The notes beneath the pieces are model-generated. The model was not told where the DNA came from, searched no databases, and saw only the letters and a program-made list of their open reading frames with translations. Shown piece after piece: positions 20,597 to 32,384 of a DNA stretch of 64,000 bases. Source of the DNA: Amorphophallus konjac. Lineage: Eukaryota; Streptophyta; Magnoliopsida; Alismatales; Araceae. The stretch spans positions 266,127,519-266,191,518 of the forward strand of contig CM040118.1 of NCBI GenBank assembly GCA_022559845.1, given 5' to 3'. The translations under genes and the position numbers were made by a program. The stretch's first letter is position 1; each line of letters begins with the position of its first letter.

Positions 20597-22315
20597 CCAG
20601 GTACTGTGTTTTTCATAGGCAGCCGGGCCATACAGTGAAAAATTGCTTTTATTTCGAAGATTATATTTATGATATAAATGATGAACATGGAATCGATTAG
20701 GTTGAAATGAGGCGATACATCGCCATGTTGAAGGCTAGGAGACCTCCCCCCAGACAACAACCACAACAACAACAACAACAACCCCAGCAATAGCAGTAAC
20801 CTCAATAGGCTCCATAGCAGCAACCGAATATGGGCATCATTCAAAACCCATTACCAGAGCACCAATAGCCCAATCAACAGGTCAACCCCATCTCCGCTTT
20901 CCCAGAAATTGGGAGAGGGCAAGGTTGGCATATTGAAAGCATCTGTGTTCTCACCGCTAATCACACCTCTTGCCAACCTCCTCGCCTTCTCCAGGCCATA
21001 CCTCATGCACCCCGGCCTGCATCACAATCTGTGACTAGACGTTCTCCATTTCCACAGCCATCATGCCCTCTCATCCGAGCGCCAACCACTAATTCCCCAC
21101 CAATCCATCAACAAGGAGCATCTACACCTTCACCCATGCCCTCCAAACCTCTCATCGTCCACCACCCATCCGCTACCCCATCTACCTCTACTACATCTTC
21201 ACCTATGCCTACAAAACCTCTCATTATCCGCCACCCATCCAAGACCACATCTACCTCTACTACACCTCCACCTATGCCTTCCAAACCCCTTAATATCCAT
21301 CATCCATCTAAAGCAACATCCACTCCCACCATGCCTCCACCTAAGAAACCTCTCATCAGAACCCCTACGCCTGTCATCACCCATGGTCCACCAACTGTTC
21401 CCCCACCACTATCCCTCAAACCCCTGCTAAAACCCATACCTAACCCCATAGAGGTGCAGCCAAAACCGCAGGCTATGGTGCTCCGAAGTGGAAGGATCTT
21501 CCACCGGGTATTCCCCCAGAATAGTCAGGCCCCTGGGCAGTTCCAGCCAGAGAAAGGTACTGAAGAGCAATTAGAAGAATCCACTCCCAGGACACAATAT
21601 GATTTGTTGAAACATTTGGACAAGAGACCTGCAGTGGATAACCATCCTGGAGTTGATTAAGAGGTCCACATCCCATCAAGAGGCACTAGTGGAGTATCTT
21701 CAGAAGGTTGTGATGAACGAGGACCTCCCTGTAGAGAAGATATAGGCGGTACTGACGTCGACGAGCACACAACCAGCTATCACATTTCACGACCATGAGC
21801 TCGCCCCCAAAGAGGCCCAAAAATATGCATTGTGTATTGCGGTAAAAATCAATGGGGTGTCTATGGACCCGTGTTTGGTGGATATGGGTGCATCTATAAA
21901 TGTGATCTCTATGAGCACCCTCCAATCATGTGGGGTTCACACGGAATAGATAAGGCCTTCATCAATCACAGTCACGGCCTACGACAATAGCAGAAGGCCA
22001 CCAAAGGGGATGATTATCTTGAATGTAGAGTTGGGACCCTCATTAGTCTCTACGGAATTCCATATCCTTGATATGGATCCCACATTCAAGGCCATACTAG
22101 GTCGTCCTTACATTGAAGTCATGAATGCTGTGCCATCCACCAATCACCAGTGTTTAAAGTTTCCATACAAGGGATGGATCATCAAGGTAATTAGCATGCC
22201 CATCTTTTCTACAGTGGATGCTCTTACTAACTCTCTGCCCTCTGTTTGGCCGACCCACCAGCCAATTCTTTCACTACATGATGTGTGTGACCGTCGCCGC
22301 ACCCCTTTAACATGA
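20597..22315 (+). pseudogene. gag-pro: gag C-terminus and retropepsin-like protease, broken (A1)
   Basis: 20600-20690 codes a zinc knuckle of the form CxFHxxxGHxxxxCxxF, which in gag binds RNA. A Gln-rich run with several TAG/TAA stops follows. Next comes a Thr/Pro/Ser-rich linker (21031-21450), then MVLRSGRIFHRVF and the protease region (21830-22080) that would cleave the polyprotein. The catalytic triplet reads Asp-Met-Gly (LVDMGASINVI, near 21882) where retropepsins have DTG or DSG. Compared with A2 there is a rearranged stretch at about 21625 and stops at 21658 and 21743. Inactive. Confidence 0.75.
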
Positions 22316-22338
22316 AAGCCACTTCCAGCACCAAAGCC

Positions 22339-22690
22339 ATGTCACCCTTTCCATTCTAAGGGATGGGAGATCATGAGAAACATCGGCTACCAACAGGGCA
22401 AAGGCTTGGGGGCACAATTATAGGGTAGACTGAGGTCCCCAAAGAAAATATGGTTAACCTCTAAGGCTGGTCTGGGCTTTGAAGGACCATCCGAAGCACA
22501 TAGAGAACCTCTCACATGGACCTTGTACTCTCATTTCAAGAAGGGGCCTACTGTGCAGTTGGGGGATCACCCGCAAGAATCTTGCTTACTTAACTGGGGG
22601 TTGCTTGAGGGCGCTCAAGAAAGGGAAGTTTGATGACTCGGACTGTGAATGGAACAAATGGTTCGATATACATGATATTTCTATCGCACT
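22339..22690 (+). pseudogene. G-patch domain, broken (A1)
   Basis: A glycine-rich G-patch (GWEIMRNIGYQQGKGLGAQL) follows the protease, as in many Ty3/gypsy plant elements; the domain binds nucleic acid or helicase partners. It is interrupted by TAG at 22421-22423, where A2 has CAG. A short deletion near 22575, compared with A2, shifts the frame. Confidence 0.7.
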
Positions 22691-22697
22691 GCAGTAG

Positions 22698-23278
22698 ATG
22701 TTCTCACCTCCGCACTTAGAGGGGCCACTTTTGATCTCCGAAATGCCAAAAGATGTTATTTTTATTGCCAGAACTCCAACTCCTCCTCGCCAAGAGGACG
22801 TTACCACTGACGGATCGCTTTCCATCACTCTTTCCAACTATTCTCTTCAGCCTTTGCTGCTCACTTCTTCTTGGGCCAGACGTTTGTCTGATGATCTTCC
22901 CAGGTCCCCTTCTCTATTTACATCCATATGCTGGTTTCTCAACCCGCGTCAGGCATTCAATCATGATTTGCTCTACGAGCCTCCTAACCCTTTAGCTCTA
23001 ATCCCATTTTCTCATTCCCCAATTTCCTTTACATGTTTTATTATCAAAAATGAAAATGATCAAAAAAAATGCCAATTTTCAAATTCCTCAACAGCGTATT
23101 TCCTTTAAGGAAACCTCCTACATTTCCCACGAGTGCATCCCGACGTACGGGCCACTCATTCAAGGTCCCCTGAGTGACCTTCTTTATCCCTCCTCTGAGG
23201 GCTCTATTCCTGTATATTATCTATCTTCCTCTTCGTCTGTAGGACAGGTCAGTCAATTTAGGAATAGTGGGTCAAGGG
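22698..23278 (+). other. Spacer between G-patch and RT (A1)
   Basis: Ser/Pro-rich coding remnant matching A2 38340-38920. No domain recognised. It ends at AAGGG (23274-23278), the left target duplication of solo LTR 1. Confidence 0.6.
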
Positions 23279-25406
23279 TGGTGCGGACACCAGGGCGATC
23301 ACTTGACACGTCGGCGAACCGACGGTGCCATACGCGGAGCACCAAGTTGACTACATCGACTTCCCTTCAAATTGGGGACACTTTGGCTTCTATTTGGACT
23401 CTTTTTAGCATTAAATTGGGCTTGTAATGTCACATTATATGTGGGTTTTCATATTGGGTTGGTTGTAAGGCTCTAAATGGGCCAACTGGTTAAGGCCCTT
23501 AAGACTTCATTAAGAAAGGGAGAGGCCTTGGTCCATTTGGATGGATCCATAGGCCATATATGGGCTCTTCATACATGGGCCAACTAGAGGAGAATGGCCT
23601 TAAGCCATATTGGCTGGTTGGGCTTGCTTAAGCCAAGGCCTCCAAGTGGCCCATTCATAGCCCAATAAGGGGGGCGCCCCCTTCCTTGTTATATTAGGCT
23701 AGCAACTTTGAATTTTCTTCTTCCCCTCTCCATTTACCACATGGGAGGCTAGAAAGGCTGCTGGTCATATTCAAATGGCTGCCACCTCCCTCCTTTTTAA
23801 AAGAAATTCAAAGTTTGGTGAACACCCATGTCCCCTTGCCCCCCCCTTTCACTTTCACCACTTGGCAAGTTGTAATGGGCTCCCTCCCCTCCCCCCTTAT
23901 GGTATCCCACGCATCCCCCCAGCCCTCTATAGCTCTTGTAATGCCTATTTAAAGGCTTGTACGTTGTATATGTAGAGGCTAATGATATTTTGTTGAAAGA
24001 AAATTGTTAAGAGAGTGATTCTCCCCCTTTCTCTTGCCCCTTTCCCTTGGTGTGAATTTCCCAGAAATCTGGTCATGGACTCGACCTTCTCTTCCCATCC
24101 CCCTCTTATCATCTTGTTCCCTCCGATTTATCCTTGATACTGCTACAAGATTGCAAGAATTCAGCGCTGGTTTGATGCCGTTTGGAGTTCGGGAGCACCG
24201 GCGGTGATTTTTCTCGTGGCGGCGCGTAGATCTATCCCAGAGTGCAGTCCAGATCTGAGGGTGACTGTGTTTCGGTTTATGCAGCCAACCATGACGTGAT
24301 CAAGAGCTGGTGCCTGAAGATCAATTAAAGTATTGCAAGTCATCTTCACGTTGCCTCTAGTTTCGTTGCATTTCAAGGTATGTGCTGTCCGTGGCGTCAA
24401 TTCTCGTGAGGTCGCGCAAGAAGATCTGAACAGACTCAGTCCAGATCCAGAGGCGACTTCCCACATCTGTCCCGCCTCATCCAGCCAATATCTGAGAGAG
24501 AGGTCTTCAGAGGATTTGTTCCTATGGACGTCACCAACAACCTCCCATAGACGGAATTCCATTTCAACATCGGCAACCTTTTTTCCACCATTTATTTGTC
24601 TGTCTGTGCAGTTCTGTGAACACCAAATCAGACGCTGAAAGAAATCATTGCTGCACTTAGATCTGAAAGGATCTGAATGTGCCCTCTGGAGTGAAGAAAC
24701 TAAGTCCAATCACCGTCATTCTCCAACAAACGGCTCTTCGATCGGGCTTCGGATCTAGCCGTACCAGCCTCCGCAAACTCGCTGCGCAGGGTGACCAGCG
24801 CGGGCAGAACCGGGTCGGCTTTCCGTCGGCTTACCCGAGCGGCTCCGGCACGCATTCCTCGCCTCCTGCGAGTGTGGCCCGTCAACCCGGGTTCCAGCAA
24901 CCCCAAATTTGGCCATTGTAACCCTATACCTCCCTACGTGGAGTGGGTATTAAGTTCTGGAATTGTAATTGTAACAATCGTGTGTATTGGGGTTGTTCGG
25001 ATTCGGCCGGGAATTCTTCCCCACGCCTAGGCGTGGAGGTACGCGCTTCAATTCCTTTCTCACTTGCTGATTTAGTATATTATCTATTGCTGCGTTTGTG
25101 AGATTAGGGCCGTTAGCCAGTTCAAATACACCGCGTTTGTGAGTTGTGAGTGCCCGTTCCGTAGCTCCGATCGAGTACCGAACGCGAATCGGTACCCTAG
25201 GCGACGGTGGTTTCTTAATCACCGCGATCCCCACGTTTCCCTCGCAAGGGACGATCACTGGGCTAAAGAGAGAGCGCTGTTGAGAGGCGTCTCCACCCAG
25301 AGAATACCACAGTGGCTAGCCGCTTGGCTTGCCTTAACGTGCTAGTGCTGGCCGCACTTGTGTCAGTCGTACGTCCTAGCCCGGTCGAGTCATCCGTCCC
25401 GCATCA
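23279..25406 (+). mobile_element. Solo LTR 1 (2128 nt), family F
   Basis: Begins TGGTGCGGAC and ends CCCGCATCA, flanked by AAGGG on both sides (23274-23278, 25407-25411). A2 shows the uninterrupted site near 38914. No interior or second LTR is present, so this is a solo LTR left by LTR-LTR recombination. It shares a GGGGGCGCCCCC segment (near 23670), the phrase CCTCCCTACGTGGAGTGGG (near 24930) and a terminal hairpin with solo LTR 2, and the ATCA-end with the element F LTR. The open frame on the minus strand at 24161-24709 is within the LTR and has no recognised family. Confidence 0.9.
25021..25036. repeat. Perfect 16-nt palindrome in solo LTR 1
   Basis: CCACGCCTAGGCGTGG, about 370 nt before the LTR end. 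A shorter hairpin sits at the same place in solo LTR 2 (46131-46148) and a different one in LTR F (61833-61855). Confidence 0.75.
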
Positions 25407-26475
25407 AAGGGTAGTCTCTAAGAGAAAGTCCAAGGGTAGGTAAATCCTTTGCCGATTCCTTATTGGTCTAGCCAACAGGTGTCAGGCATGCCTGGCCATT
25501 CCTCAACTGCTAGAAAATCCCACCCAATTGCCGGAAATAGAATGTGAGGAGAGTTGTATCATCGATGAAGGGTATGGAGTTTATGAGATCACAGATGAAG
25601 AATACCCTATTGAAGAAGGGGATGAGGAATATGAGGACGCAACTGGTGCATATGCTAGTGGGATGAAGAGATTCGATGAGCCGTCACCCGCCGTAGAAGA
25701 ATCCAATAAAGAGATAAACTTGGGAACTGAGGAAGACCCTAGGATCGTCCTCATAAGCGATAATTTGCCATCACTTGAAGAGGAGGCATTAATTGAGGTT
25801 CTCAAGGAGTACAAGGACACGTTTGCATGGAGCTATGAGGATATGTCGGGTTTGGATTCCACCCTGGTTGAACATCGCCTAACTCTAAAACCATGGTCCA
25901 CCTCGGTAAAGTAAAGGTTAAGGCATTTCCACCCTCAAATGGCTTTGAAAATGAAGGAAGAGGTCGTCAAGCTCCACAAAGCCAGGTTTATTAGGGTCAT
26001 CCTCTATCCTCAATGGGTGGCAAACATGTCCCAGTCATGAAGAAGGATGGAAAGGTGAGAATCTGTATTGACTTTCGGGACCTTAACCGCACGTGTCTAA
26101 AAGATGATTTCCCCTTACCTCACATCGATGTGTTGGTTGATAACATGGCAGGTTATGAAACTCTTTCATTTATCGATGGATTTTTGGGTTATAATCGAAT
26201 TCGTTTGGCAGAAGAGGATCAAGAAAAAATATTATTCACCATACCCTGGGGGACTTACTATTATTTGGTCATGCCGTTTGGTTTAAAGAATGTTGGAGCT
26301 ACTTATCAAAGGGCTATGATGGCAATACTTCACGACATGATGCATGTATATTTAGAGGTGTATGTGGATGATTTATTGGTGAAATCAAGAACTAAGGCAG
26401 AACACTGAAAAGTTCTAGCTAAAGTTTTGCGAAGATCGAGGGAATTAAACTTGAAGATGAATCTAAAAAAGTGTA
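25407..26475 (+). pseudogene. pol: pol N-terminus: acidic linker and reverse transcriptase, broken (A1, segment 3)
   Basis: Codes an acidic stretch (EEYPIEEGDEEYEDA) and the conserved approach to RT (LIEVLKEYKDTFAWSYEDM). It is stopped by TAA at 25912-25914, where A2 has CAA. A 1-nt deletion near 26026, relative to A2, shifts the frame. RT continues with CIDFRDLNRTC, MPFGLKNVG and the catalytic YVDD box (26361-26372). The region ends abruptly at about 26475, where inverted element C1 begins; the rest of RT, RNase H and integrase are missing. RT would copy element RNA into DNA; this copy cannot. Confidence 0.85.
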
Positions 26476-27019
26476 ATGATAGGCTCAGGCGCAAGTGGAG
26501 GTAAAGGGGTAGGTGTAGGTGAAGACAGTGGCGGTGGAGATGACGGAGGCGGAGGTAGTAGGTTTGGCGATTTGGGGAGAGGAGGTGGCGAAGGTGATGG
26601 AGGGTTAGGCAATGGTGAGGGTGGAGATGGTGAAGGTGGTGAAGAGGGCAATGGTGGTAGTGGAGGTTGTACCGATGATGGAGAAGATGAAGAGGAGGAT
26701 TGCAGCGCCCACCATCGGCGTGCCGAGATGACACGTTGGGTGATGTTAGGAGCGGAAGCGGGGGTGGCAATGGGAGTAAAGAAAGGGGTAGAGGTACCCG
26801 CCTGAGCAGAGGCTTGGGTAGGTGGCGGCGATGGAGTCGGGGTAGGAGATGGAGATGGAGATGATGAAGGTAATGGGGTAGGCGAGGTAGTAGGTGATGG
26901 AGCGGGTGCAACGCTAGACAAAGAATCACAGGGGTGCCCCTGGTCTTGAAAGAAAGATGGCTGCTTGGGCGACGTTTGCTGCTGCTACTTGCTGCGGAGA
27001 TGTAGAACAACCTTGTGAA

Positions 27020-28747
27020 TTACGGGCCAATCAATCCTCTTCTGATCTTCCAAGTCATATAGATAATCCTGGAACTCGGGCAATCCTCAACAAAATGCCT
27101 CTGTTGGCGGTGAAATTCACAAAACTGAAGCATACTCCCCATCGCAGGTCGGCAAGGCACAACTGGAGGGAGAGGCAATGCATGTGTGGCCATCAAAGCC
27201 CTGAAAATGTCGGTAAAAGACTCCAGCAACGGAGGGTGAAGAACCCGCTTCGGGAAAGGTGGATGCCGAGGGGTATGAGGTGGTGGAGACGGTTGTGGAG
27301 GTTGCGTGGGCAATGATGAGTGGTAACTAGAAGGACTAGGGAATGGCGTAGGAGCGGGAATGTAGTGGACGGCATCCACCTGCTCGGAGCGGGGTGTTTC
27401 CTTGACCGGCGGCGGAGATGGGTGTGGGTGTGTGGAAGTGGAAGGCTGACTCATTGAAGGTTGACGCGCGCGAGGGTACGGGTATGTAGAAGCGGAAGGT
27501 TGACTCGTGGAAGGATATGTGGCGGACGGGTGACTCACGGGAGCATAGAGTTGGCTTGTGGAGGGTGAAGGTTGATATGTGGAGGTAGATGTAGATGGCA
27601 GGGTGTGTGGAGATGTAGAAGGCGGAGAAGACTCGGGGTCAAAGGAATCTTGGAGTTGTTGGCGGATGAAGCGGGCTCGGCTGTAAAGTTGTTTCCAGGA
27701 GGTGATGTCGTTGAGGGCTAAGATGAATCGATACTCAGGTGTTACGTTAGAAATCAGCATCTTGATTTGCTCCGGCTCAGGAATTTTCCCTGGGACTTGC
27801 GCGGCAAGGCGACGCCAGCGATCAACAAAGGTAGAGATCTCTTCTTCGGGCTTCATCTTCTCATGGGCCAAATCCACCATAGAATACTTGAGCCCAACCT
27901 GATATTGAAACTGCTGAATGAACTTGTCTTGAACCACATAAAAATTCATAATCTGCTCTTGCGGTAATGAGAAGAACCAATCTTGAGTCGGGCCTTCCAA
28001 TGACAGACCAAATAGATAGGTCACCAAACATTGGTCATGTCGAAACTGGGCTGACTCATAAACGAACTCCTTTAAGTGAACATAAGGGTCACCGACTCCA
28101 CCATAACGGCGATATGTGGGGATTTGGGAAAATGGCGGAAGTCTAAGACCTTGAAATGTGAATGGAATACTTAAAGAGGATTTGGGATCGATCCGACGTT
28201 GAAGTTCGTCAAGCTGACGTTGGGCTTGAACAATCATCTCCTGGATAGGGAGAGATCGAGAATGGCATGGGCCAACTTAAGCAAGAGGTTGTGAATTAGG
28301 ACCAGGAGCATGGTATTGGGCCGGATAAGAGGATCTGGGCTGAGAAGAAGAAGGGCCCATTCTGGGAGTGGAACGATATGTGGGCCTGGAAGAGACGTTG
28401 GCATAAGGATCCATTGGGCCAGCAACAACATGGGTAGAAGGAGGAGGCCCTTTAAAAGAATGAAGTCCATTGGGAGAATAAGGCCTATCAGAAGAATATG
28501 GCCCATTGAAAAGAGGAGGCCCATTAAGATGGGAATACAGGCCATTAAGAGAAGAAGGCCTATGAAGATGATTTGCAATGAGCCTTTGGGCCTGGGCCGG
28601 GTCCATTTGGCGAACAAGGCATGATAGATGGGCCATGAGATTAGCCTGTTCTTCAGATGGGTCGGAGGGACCATGGGAAGATGGGCCCACGTGGGAAGAG
28701 GATTCCACGCGGGAATAGGAAGAAAATTGGGGAGAAGGATGATACAA
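27020..28747 (-). pseudogene. gag: gag (element C1)
   Basis: The N-terminal part (28747-28280) is Ser/Pro/Gly-rich, with many GPS/NGP repeats. A TAA at 28279-28277 stands where C2 has CAA. The following 405-codon frame (28237-27020) is unbroken. It carries the gag capsid domain (IPTYRRYGGVGDPYVHLKEF, then LSLEGPTQDWFFSL and STFVDRWRRLAAQV), a Ser/Thr/Pro/Tyr-rich linker, and a zinc knuckle CEFHRQQRHFVEDC in which the usual Gly before His is Arg. The homologous gag domain of A is recognisable but distant. The long frames antiparallel to it are Pro-rich shadows. Confidence 0.8.
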
Positions 28748-29439
28748 GGGGTTGGAATGATGCTCTATGAGGGCAAATGGAGACTTTATACAAAGATATC
28801 AAGGGAAAATACATGTGGGGAAGCAAGGGCTTAATGGGCTTGAGGACAAGAGGGGGCTGACCCACTAATGCAAAGACCAATGGACAACAGACCAAGGGAC
28901 AATGGACTAGATAATAGACACACAAAATGGGCTAACCTAAATGGGCCTACCAACAACAAAACATGTGGATGCAACACAAAACACCACTAATGGGCTTGGA
29001 CAAGCCCAAACAGCACAGTCGATGCAATGTGAGAGTTTTCACCCAAGTCAAATAAGTTAAAATGATGAGAAATATTTTAAAGTTTTTAATAGACCTTTTA
29101 ATGATTTGAGTTAAACACAATTCCCTCAAGATAGGAATCCTATGGGAATAAGGTTCAAAGTTTGGGTTGACTAATGTTAACTCCCTCACACGTATGCAAA
29201 TGCAAACCTAAGGGGTGGAAAGGTACAACCAGCCCAGCGTCCGTGTGAGAATCCACGGCTCACGGGGACTTACGAAGGTCCCAGGTAAGATCACCTAGTC
29301 GACTCCAAGGAATATAGAGGCGAGAGGGTCACATACTAAGGTAGGAATGCAACTATATGAATGAAGAATGCATGGCCCTATGTGCACCGTAGTGCATGCA
29401 AAAATCTATCATAAAGGTAAAAAAAGAAGGCAAGATGTA
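28748..29439 (-). other. C1 leader between repeats and gag
   Basis: Non-coding; collinear with C2 51960-52546 (shared GGGCTTGTCCAAGCCCATTA palindrome near 29000 in inverted sense). No gene seen. Confidence 0.6.
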
Positions 29440-30330
29440 ATTATGCAAACACAATGATATGAGTGCAAATTATATATGGGGAAAAAGATAATACGAAGGA
29501 AAACAAGGCAAGACTAGAAACAAGCACAATCAAAACCTGGAAGGTAATCAAATTATCAATGCAAAGCGTACCTATGAGTCTGCCCTTATGACTGCATGCA
29601 GATTTTATGCACAAAACCCAAAAATGGAGACAAGATTTAACTATGCGAACGTGACCCAAAAGATGCAAATAAACTATGGATGGAAAGACAATACAAAGGT
29701 CTACAGAACGGGCACAAGAATGGGCCGATTCGACCTCGAGAGGTCAATTAAATCATCCAAGAAAGTTGCCCATGTGGGCCTGTGCGTAGACCGTATGCAC
29801 AAAATGCTAAAATGGAGACAATTTTTAATTATGTAAATGTGACCTAAATGATACAAATGAGATATGGATGGAAAGACAATACAAAGGGCTACAAGGTGGA
29901 TGCAAGAAATAAGCAATCAGATATCAGGAAGCCAATAAAATCGTCATGAAAAGACGTACATGTGAACTAGTCCCTTGGTCTGTATGCAGACTTTATGCAG
30001 AAAACTCAAAAGTGATGACAAGATTAGACTATGCAAATGTGACCCAAATAATGCAAATAATATATGGATGGAAAGACAATACAAAGGTCTACAGAACGAG
30101 TCCAAGAATAGAGCAATCAGAAGTCAGGAAGGTAATCAAATCATTAAGCAAAGACGTACCTATGAACCTGTCCCTGAGCCTGCCTGCAGACTTTATGCAG
30201 AAAACTCAAAAATGATGACAAGATTAGACTATGCAAACATGACCCAAATAATGAAAATAATATATGGATGGAAAGACAATACGACGGAAAAGACAATGGA
30301 ACAAAAATCAGTGCAATCGGACCCCGGGAG
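29440..30330 (-). repeat. Leader tandem repeat of element C1 (188-200 nt units)
   Basis: GGATGGAAAGACAATAC recurs at 29678, 29866, 30066 and 30266 (188, 200 and 200 nt apart), with a diverged fifth unit near 29475. Each unit also carries TTTATGCAGAAAACTCAAAA and TGTGACCCAAATAATG. C2 has about three units at the same place. Lies between PBS and gag. Confidence 0.85.
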
Positions 30331-30571
30331 CCAAAGTTATGCATCAACGAACAGGGCCCTGTGAGCACGCGCGCAGAACTGCCAGAATTAGAAAGTGGTC
30401 TACCAAATGACCGTGTTTTGAACCCTTGCGGTCTACCAAACGACTGTAAGGCCAGCAGAGACCTGGAAATGCCTAAAACTATAGAAAAATGGAGAAAATA
30501 CTACCTAAACATGGACATGCACACACCCAACTTATAAAAGAGCATGAAAACAAACGTGATGGGCACTAGGC

Positions 30572-30589
30572 GTCCCACCGTGATCGCCA
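30572..30589 (-). other. Primer binding site, tRNA-Arg-like (C1)
   Basis: On the minus strand the site reads TGGCGATCACGGTGGGAC, 11 nt after the LTR. It is identical to the A2 site (33679) and nearly so to C2. The pattern TGGCGAYCAYRGTGGGA agrees with the complement of a plant tRNA-Arg 3' end, the primer type reported for Ogre/Tat elements. The exact isoacceptor is from memory and should be confirmed. Confidence 0.65.
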
Positions 30590-31348
30590 AAAAACTAGGT
30601 TGTTGATAAACTATCTACCCCGCCCCCTATCTAACTAACTATGCAAGTATATGCATGTGAACATAAACAGGCATGAAGTATGAATCAAAAGTGGCGATGA
30701 ATAGATGAGAAAGACATACCGTGATCGCCACCAAGGGTTAACAACGCCAAGAGATGAAGAGATGGTGCCGTGTACCTTGGAAAAAGAAGAAGACTTGATC
30801 GCGCTTGACAATGGTGTGCGGGGAACGTCATGGATTACACCTCTTGTCCTTCCAGCCGGCTAGAGGAAGAAGGCCTCACGTTGTATTCATGCTCTCCTGC
30901 AAAACAAAGATCAAACACAAAGGTAAAAACCCATTAGAAACTATGTGTGTAGCATCAATCCCGGAGTGATAAAATAAGGTTAGAAATTCAGGGAGAACGC
31001 ACCGGGGGGAGGTTTTTAACCCCTGTGTAAGGGTGCAAAAGATAAATGTGTGTGTTGTGAATGCAATGATAGTTGAAATCACAGGATATGATGAAGAGGA
31101 CAGAGAGAAAATGATGATGCAAAATGTGTAAAAGTGCAGATGTAGCAGAGAAGTGCAAAACTGTGATGATTTATGAAATTGAGGAGGAGAGAACTAGAGA
31201 TAGGATGAACCAAATAAAGCCCTTGAGCGTGGAATAGAAAGATAATACTTCCCTCTTCAAGCCAGGGTCGAAGTTGTGAGTCGGAGATGCAGCATGGCTT
31301 CGCCCCAGGCTGAAGAAGAGCCACCCTTGCAACCTACGAACTAGGTGC

Positions 31349-31356
31349 TTTATATA
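31349..31356 (-). promoter_or_regulatory. TATA box of C1 LTR
   Basis: TATATAAA on the minus strand, conserved with 47869-47876 in C2 in the same context (ACTCCTATATAAAG). Confidence 0.6.
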
Positions 31357-31567
31357 GGAGTGCAGGAAACTTCTGGAGATAGTTCCGAGATAAACACCCA
31401 ATTTCGGGGATTTAGATTGATAAATTTTGAGATAATAGTGGTGGGAAGAGTCCCAAGTCAAAGGAAACCAAGGTGGAGGCTTATCTCCCTCGAAAGTGGT
31501 GTCAACAAGGAGTCCAAAGAGCCCAGCGGCGAAGAAATTGGAGTTCGGGAACATCCGAACTCTCTAT

Positions 31568-31765
31568 TCTAAAAACGGTCTATCGCAGGGCCGTTTTTTG
31601 ATGAAAACGGTCATGGAAGGACCGTAAGGGGATGCCAAACGGTCTAGGGGGTGACCGCAAGGCTCCAAGGGTGAAACGGGGTGATTTCAATAAGTTTGGG
31701 GGAAAATGGTCTAGTGAAGACCATTTTTTATGACCTAGCGGTCTTCCCAAGACCGCTAGGCTGAT
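31568..31765. repeat. GGTC/GACC interrupted-palindrome block in C1 LTR
   Basis: Repeated dyads such as AAACGGTC..GACCGT, GGTCTA..GACCGC, TGGTCTAGTGAAGACCA and AGCGGTCTTCCCAAGACCGC. Equivalent block in C2 at 47195-47495, and further dyads after the PBS (30395-30450 here, 51185-51330 in C2). Confidence 0.65.
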
Positions 31766-32384
31766 GGAAGAAATTTTTTTGGACAGACTTCACGCGACTT
31801 TGGAAATCGGGGCATATCTCAAAAATGGTGCTGAAATAGCAAAAGTGGTAGTAGAAGAAATTGTAGATAACAAAATGATGAACAACTTTCATGAAGAGAG
31901 CAAGATAAAAAGATGATCAGAAAATGGAGCAAAAACAGAGAAAGAAAATATTGGGACGTAGGTGAACAACATAGCCTTCCAGAAAAATATGAATAACTTG
32001 AAATTGGTGGAGAACTGGCCAATGGCATAGAAGAAGAAATTGTAGAGCGTTAAAAAATGAACAACTTTAGTGAAGGGCACTTAATGAATAGAGGATCAGA
32101 AGAGGATGAAAAATGGCCGTGTTCAAGACTGCACAATGAAAGGGGCCGAATGCTTGAATGAAAGTTGACCTAAATGGGCCGTAAGTCAACTTGGAAGGTC
32201 GGAAGTTGATAAAATAAGCTCCAGGGCTCTAACAAATCATGATCTTCAAAGTCCAAAGGCTAAGGAACAATGAAATGGGATCAAAATCCATCCAAAGAAG
32301 GCTCCAAAATAATGGGTAATTCGGGACATCAAAATGACGAATAAGAGAAATAATGCAACTTGCGGGCTAAAATGGGTGTCAACA

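Larger units (their letters stand above)
20597..23278 (+). mobile_element. Element A1, segment 2 of 3
   Basis: Aligns with A2 36230-38920: gag zinc knuckle, Pro-rich linker, protease, G-patch and spacer before RT. Solo LTR 1 interrupts it at 23279. Confidence 0.85.
26476..32384 (-). mobile_element. Element C1: truncated Tat-like element, inverted
   Basis: Read on the minus strand: LTR (32384-30601), tRNA-Arg-like PBS (30589-30572), leader with tandem repeats, gag, then truncation in the Pro-rich region after the zinc knuckle. It matches C2 (46578 to about 54800, plus strand) throughout. No 3' LTR and no pol. The left edge abuts A1 RT without a visible target duplication, so the junction arose by deletion or rearrangement and not by simple insertion. 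Confidence 0.8.
30601..32384 (-). mobile_element. LTR of element C1 (1784 nt)
   Basis: In element orientation it starts TGTTGACACCC at 32384 and ends TTTATCAACA at 30601. It matches C2 46578-51041 once the inserted LTR D is removed. It contains a TATATAAA box and a block of GGTC/GACC dyads. Flanking duplication could not be shown. Confidence 0.8.

Noticed and set aside
24161..24709. 182-aa minus-strand frame in solo LTR 1 as a host gene
   Set aside because: Lies wholly within an LTR bounded by TSDs; no recognised domain.
26476..26805. Gly-rich plus-strand frame resembling a glycine-rich protein
   Set aside because: Antisense of the Ser/Pro-rich linker of C1 gag.
26330..27010. 226-aa His/Leu/Pro-rich minus-strand frame
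   Set aside because: Shadow of the Pro-rich gag linker of C1, also running across the C1/A1 junction.
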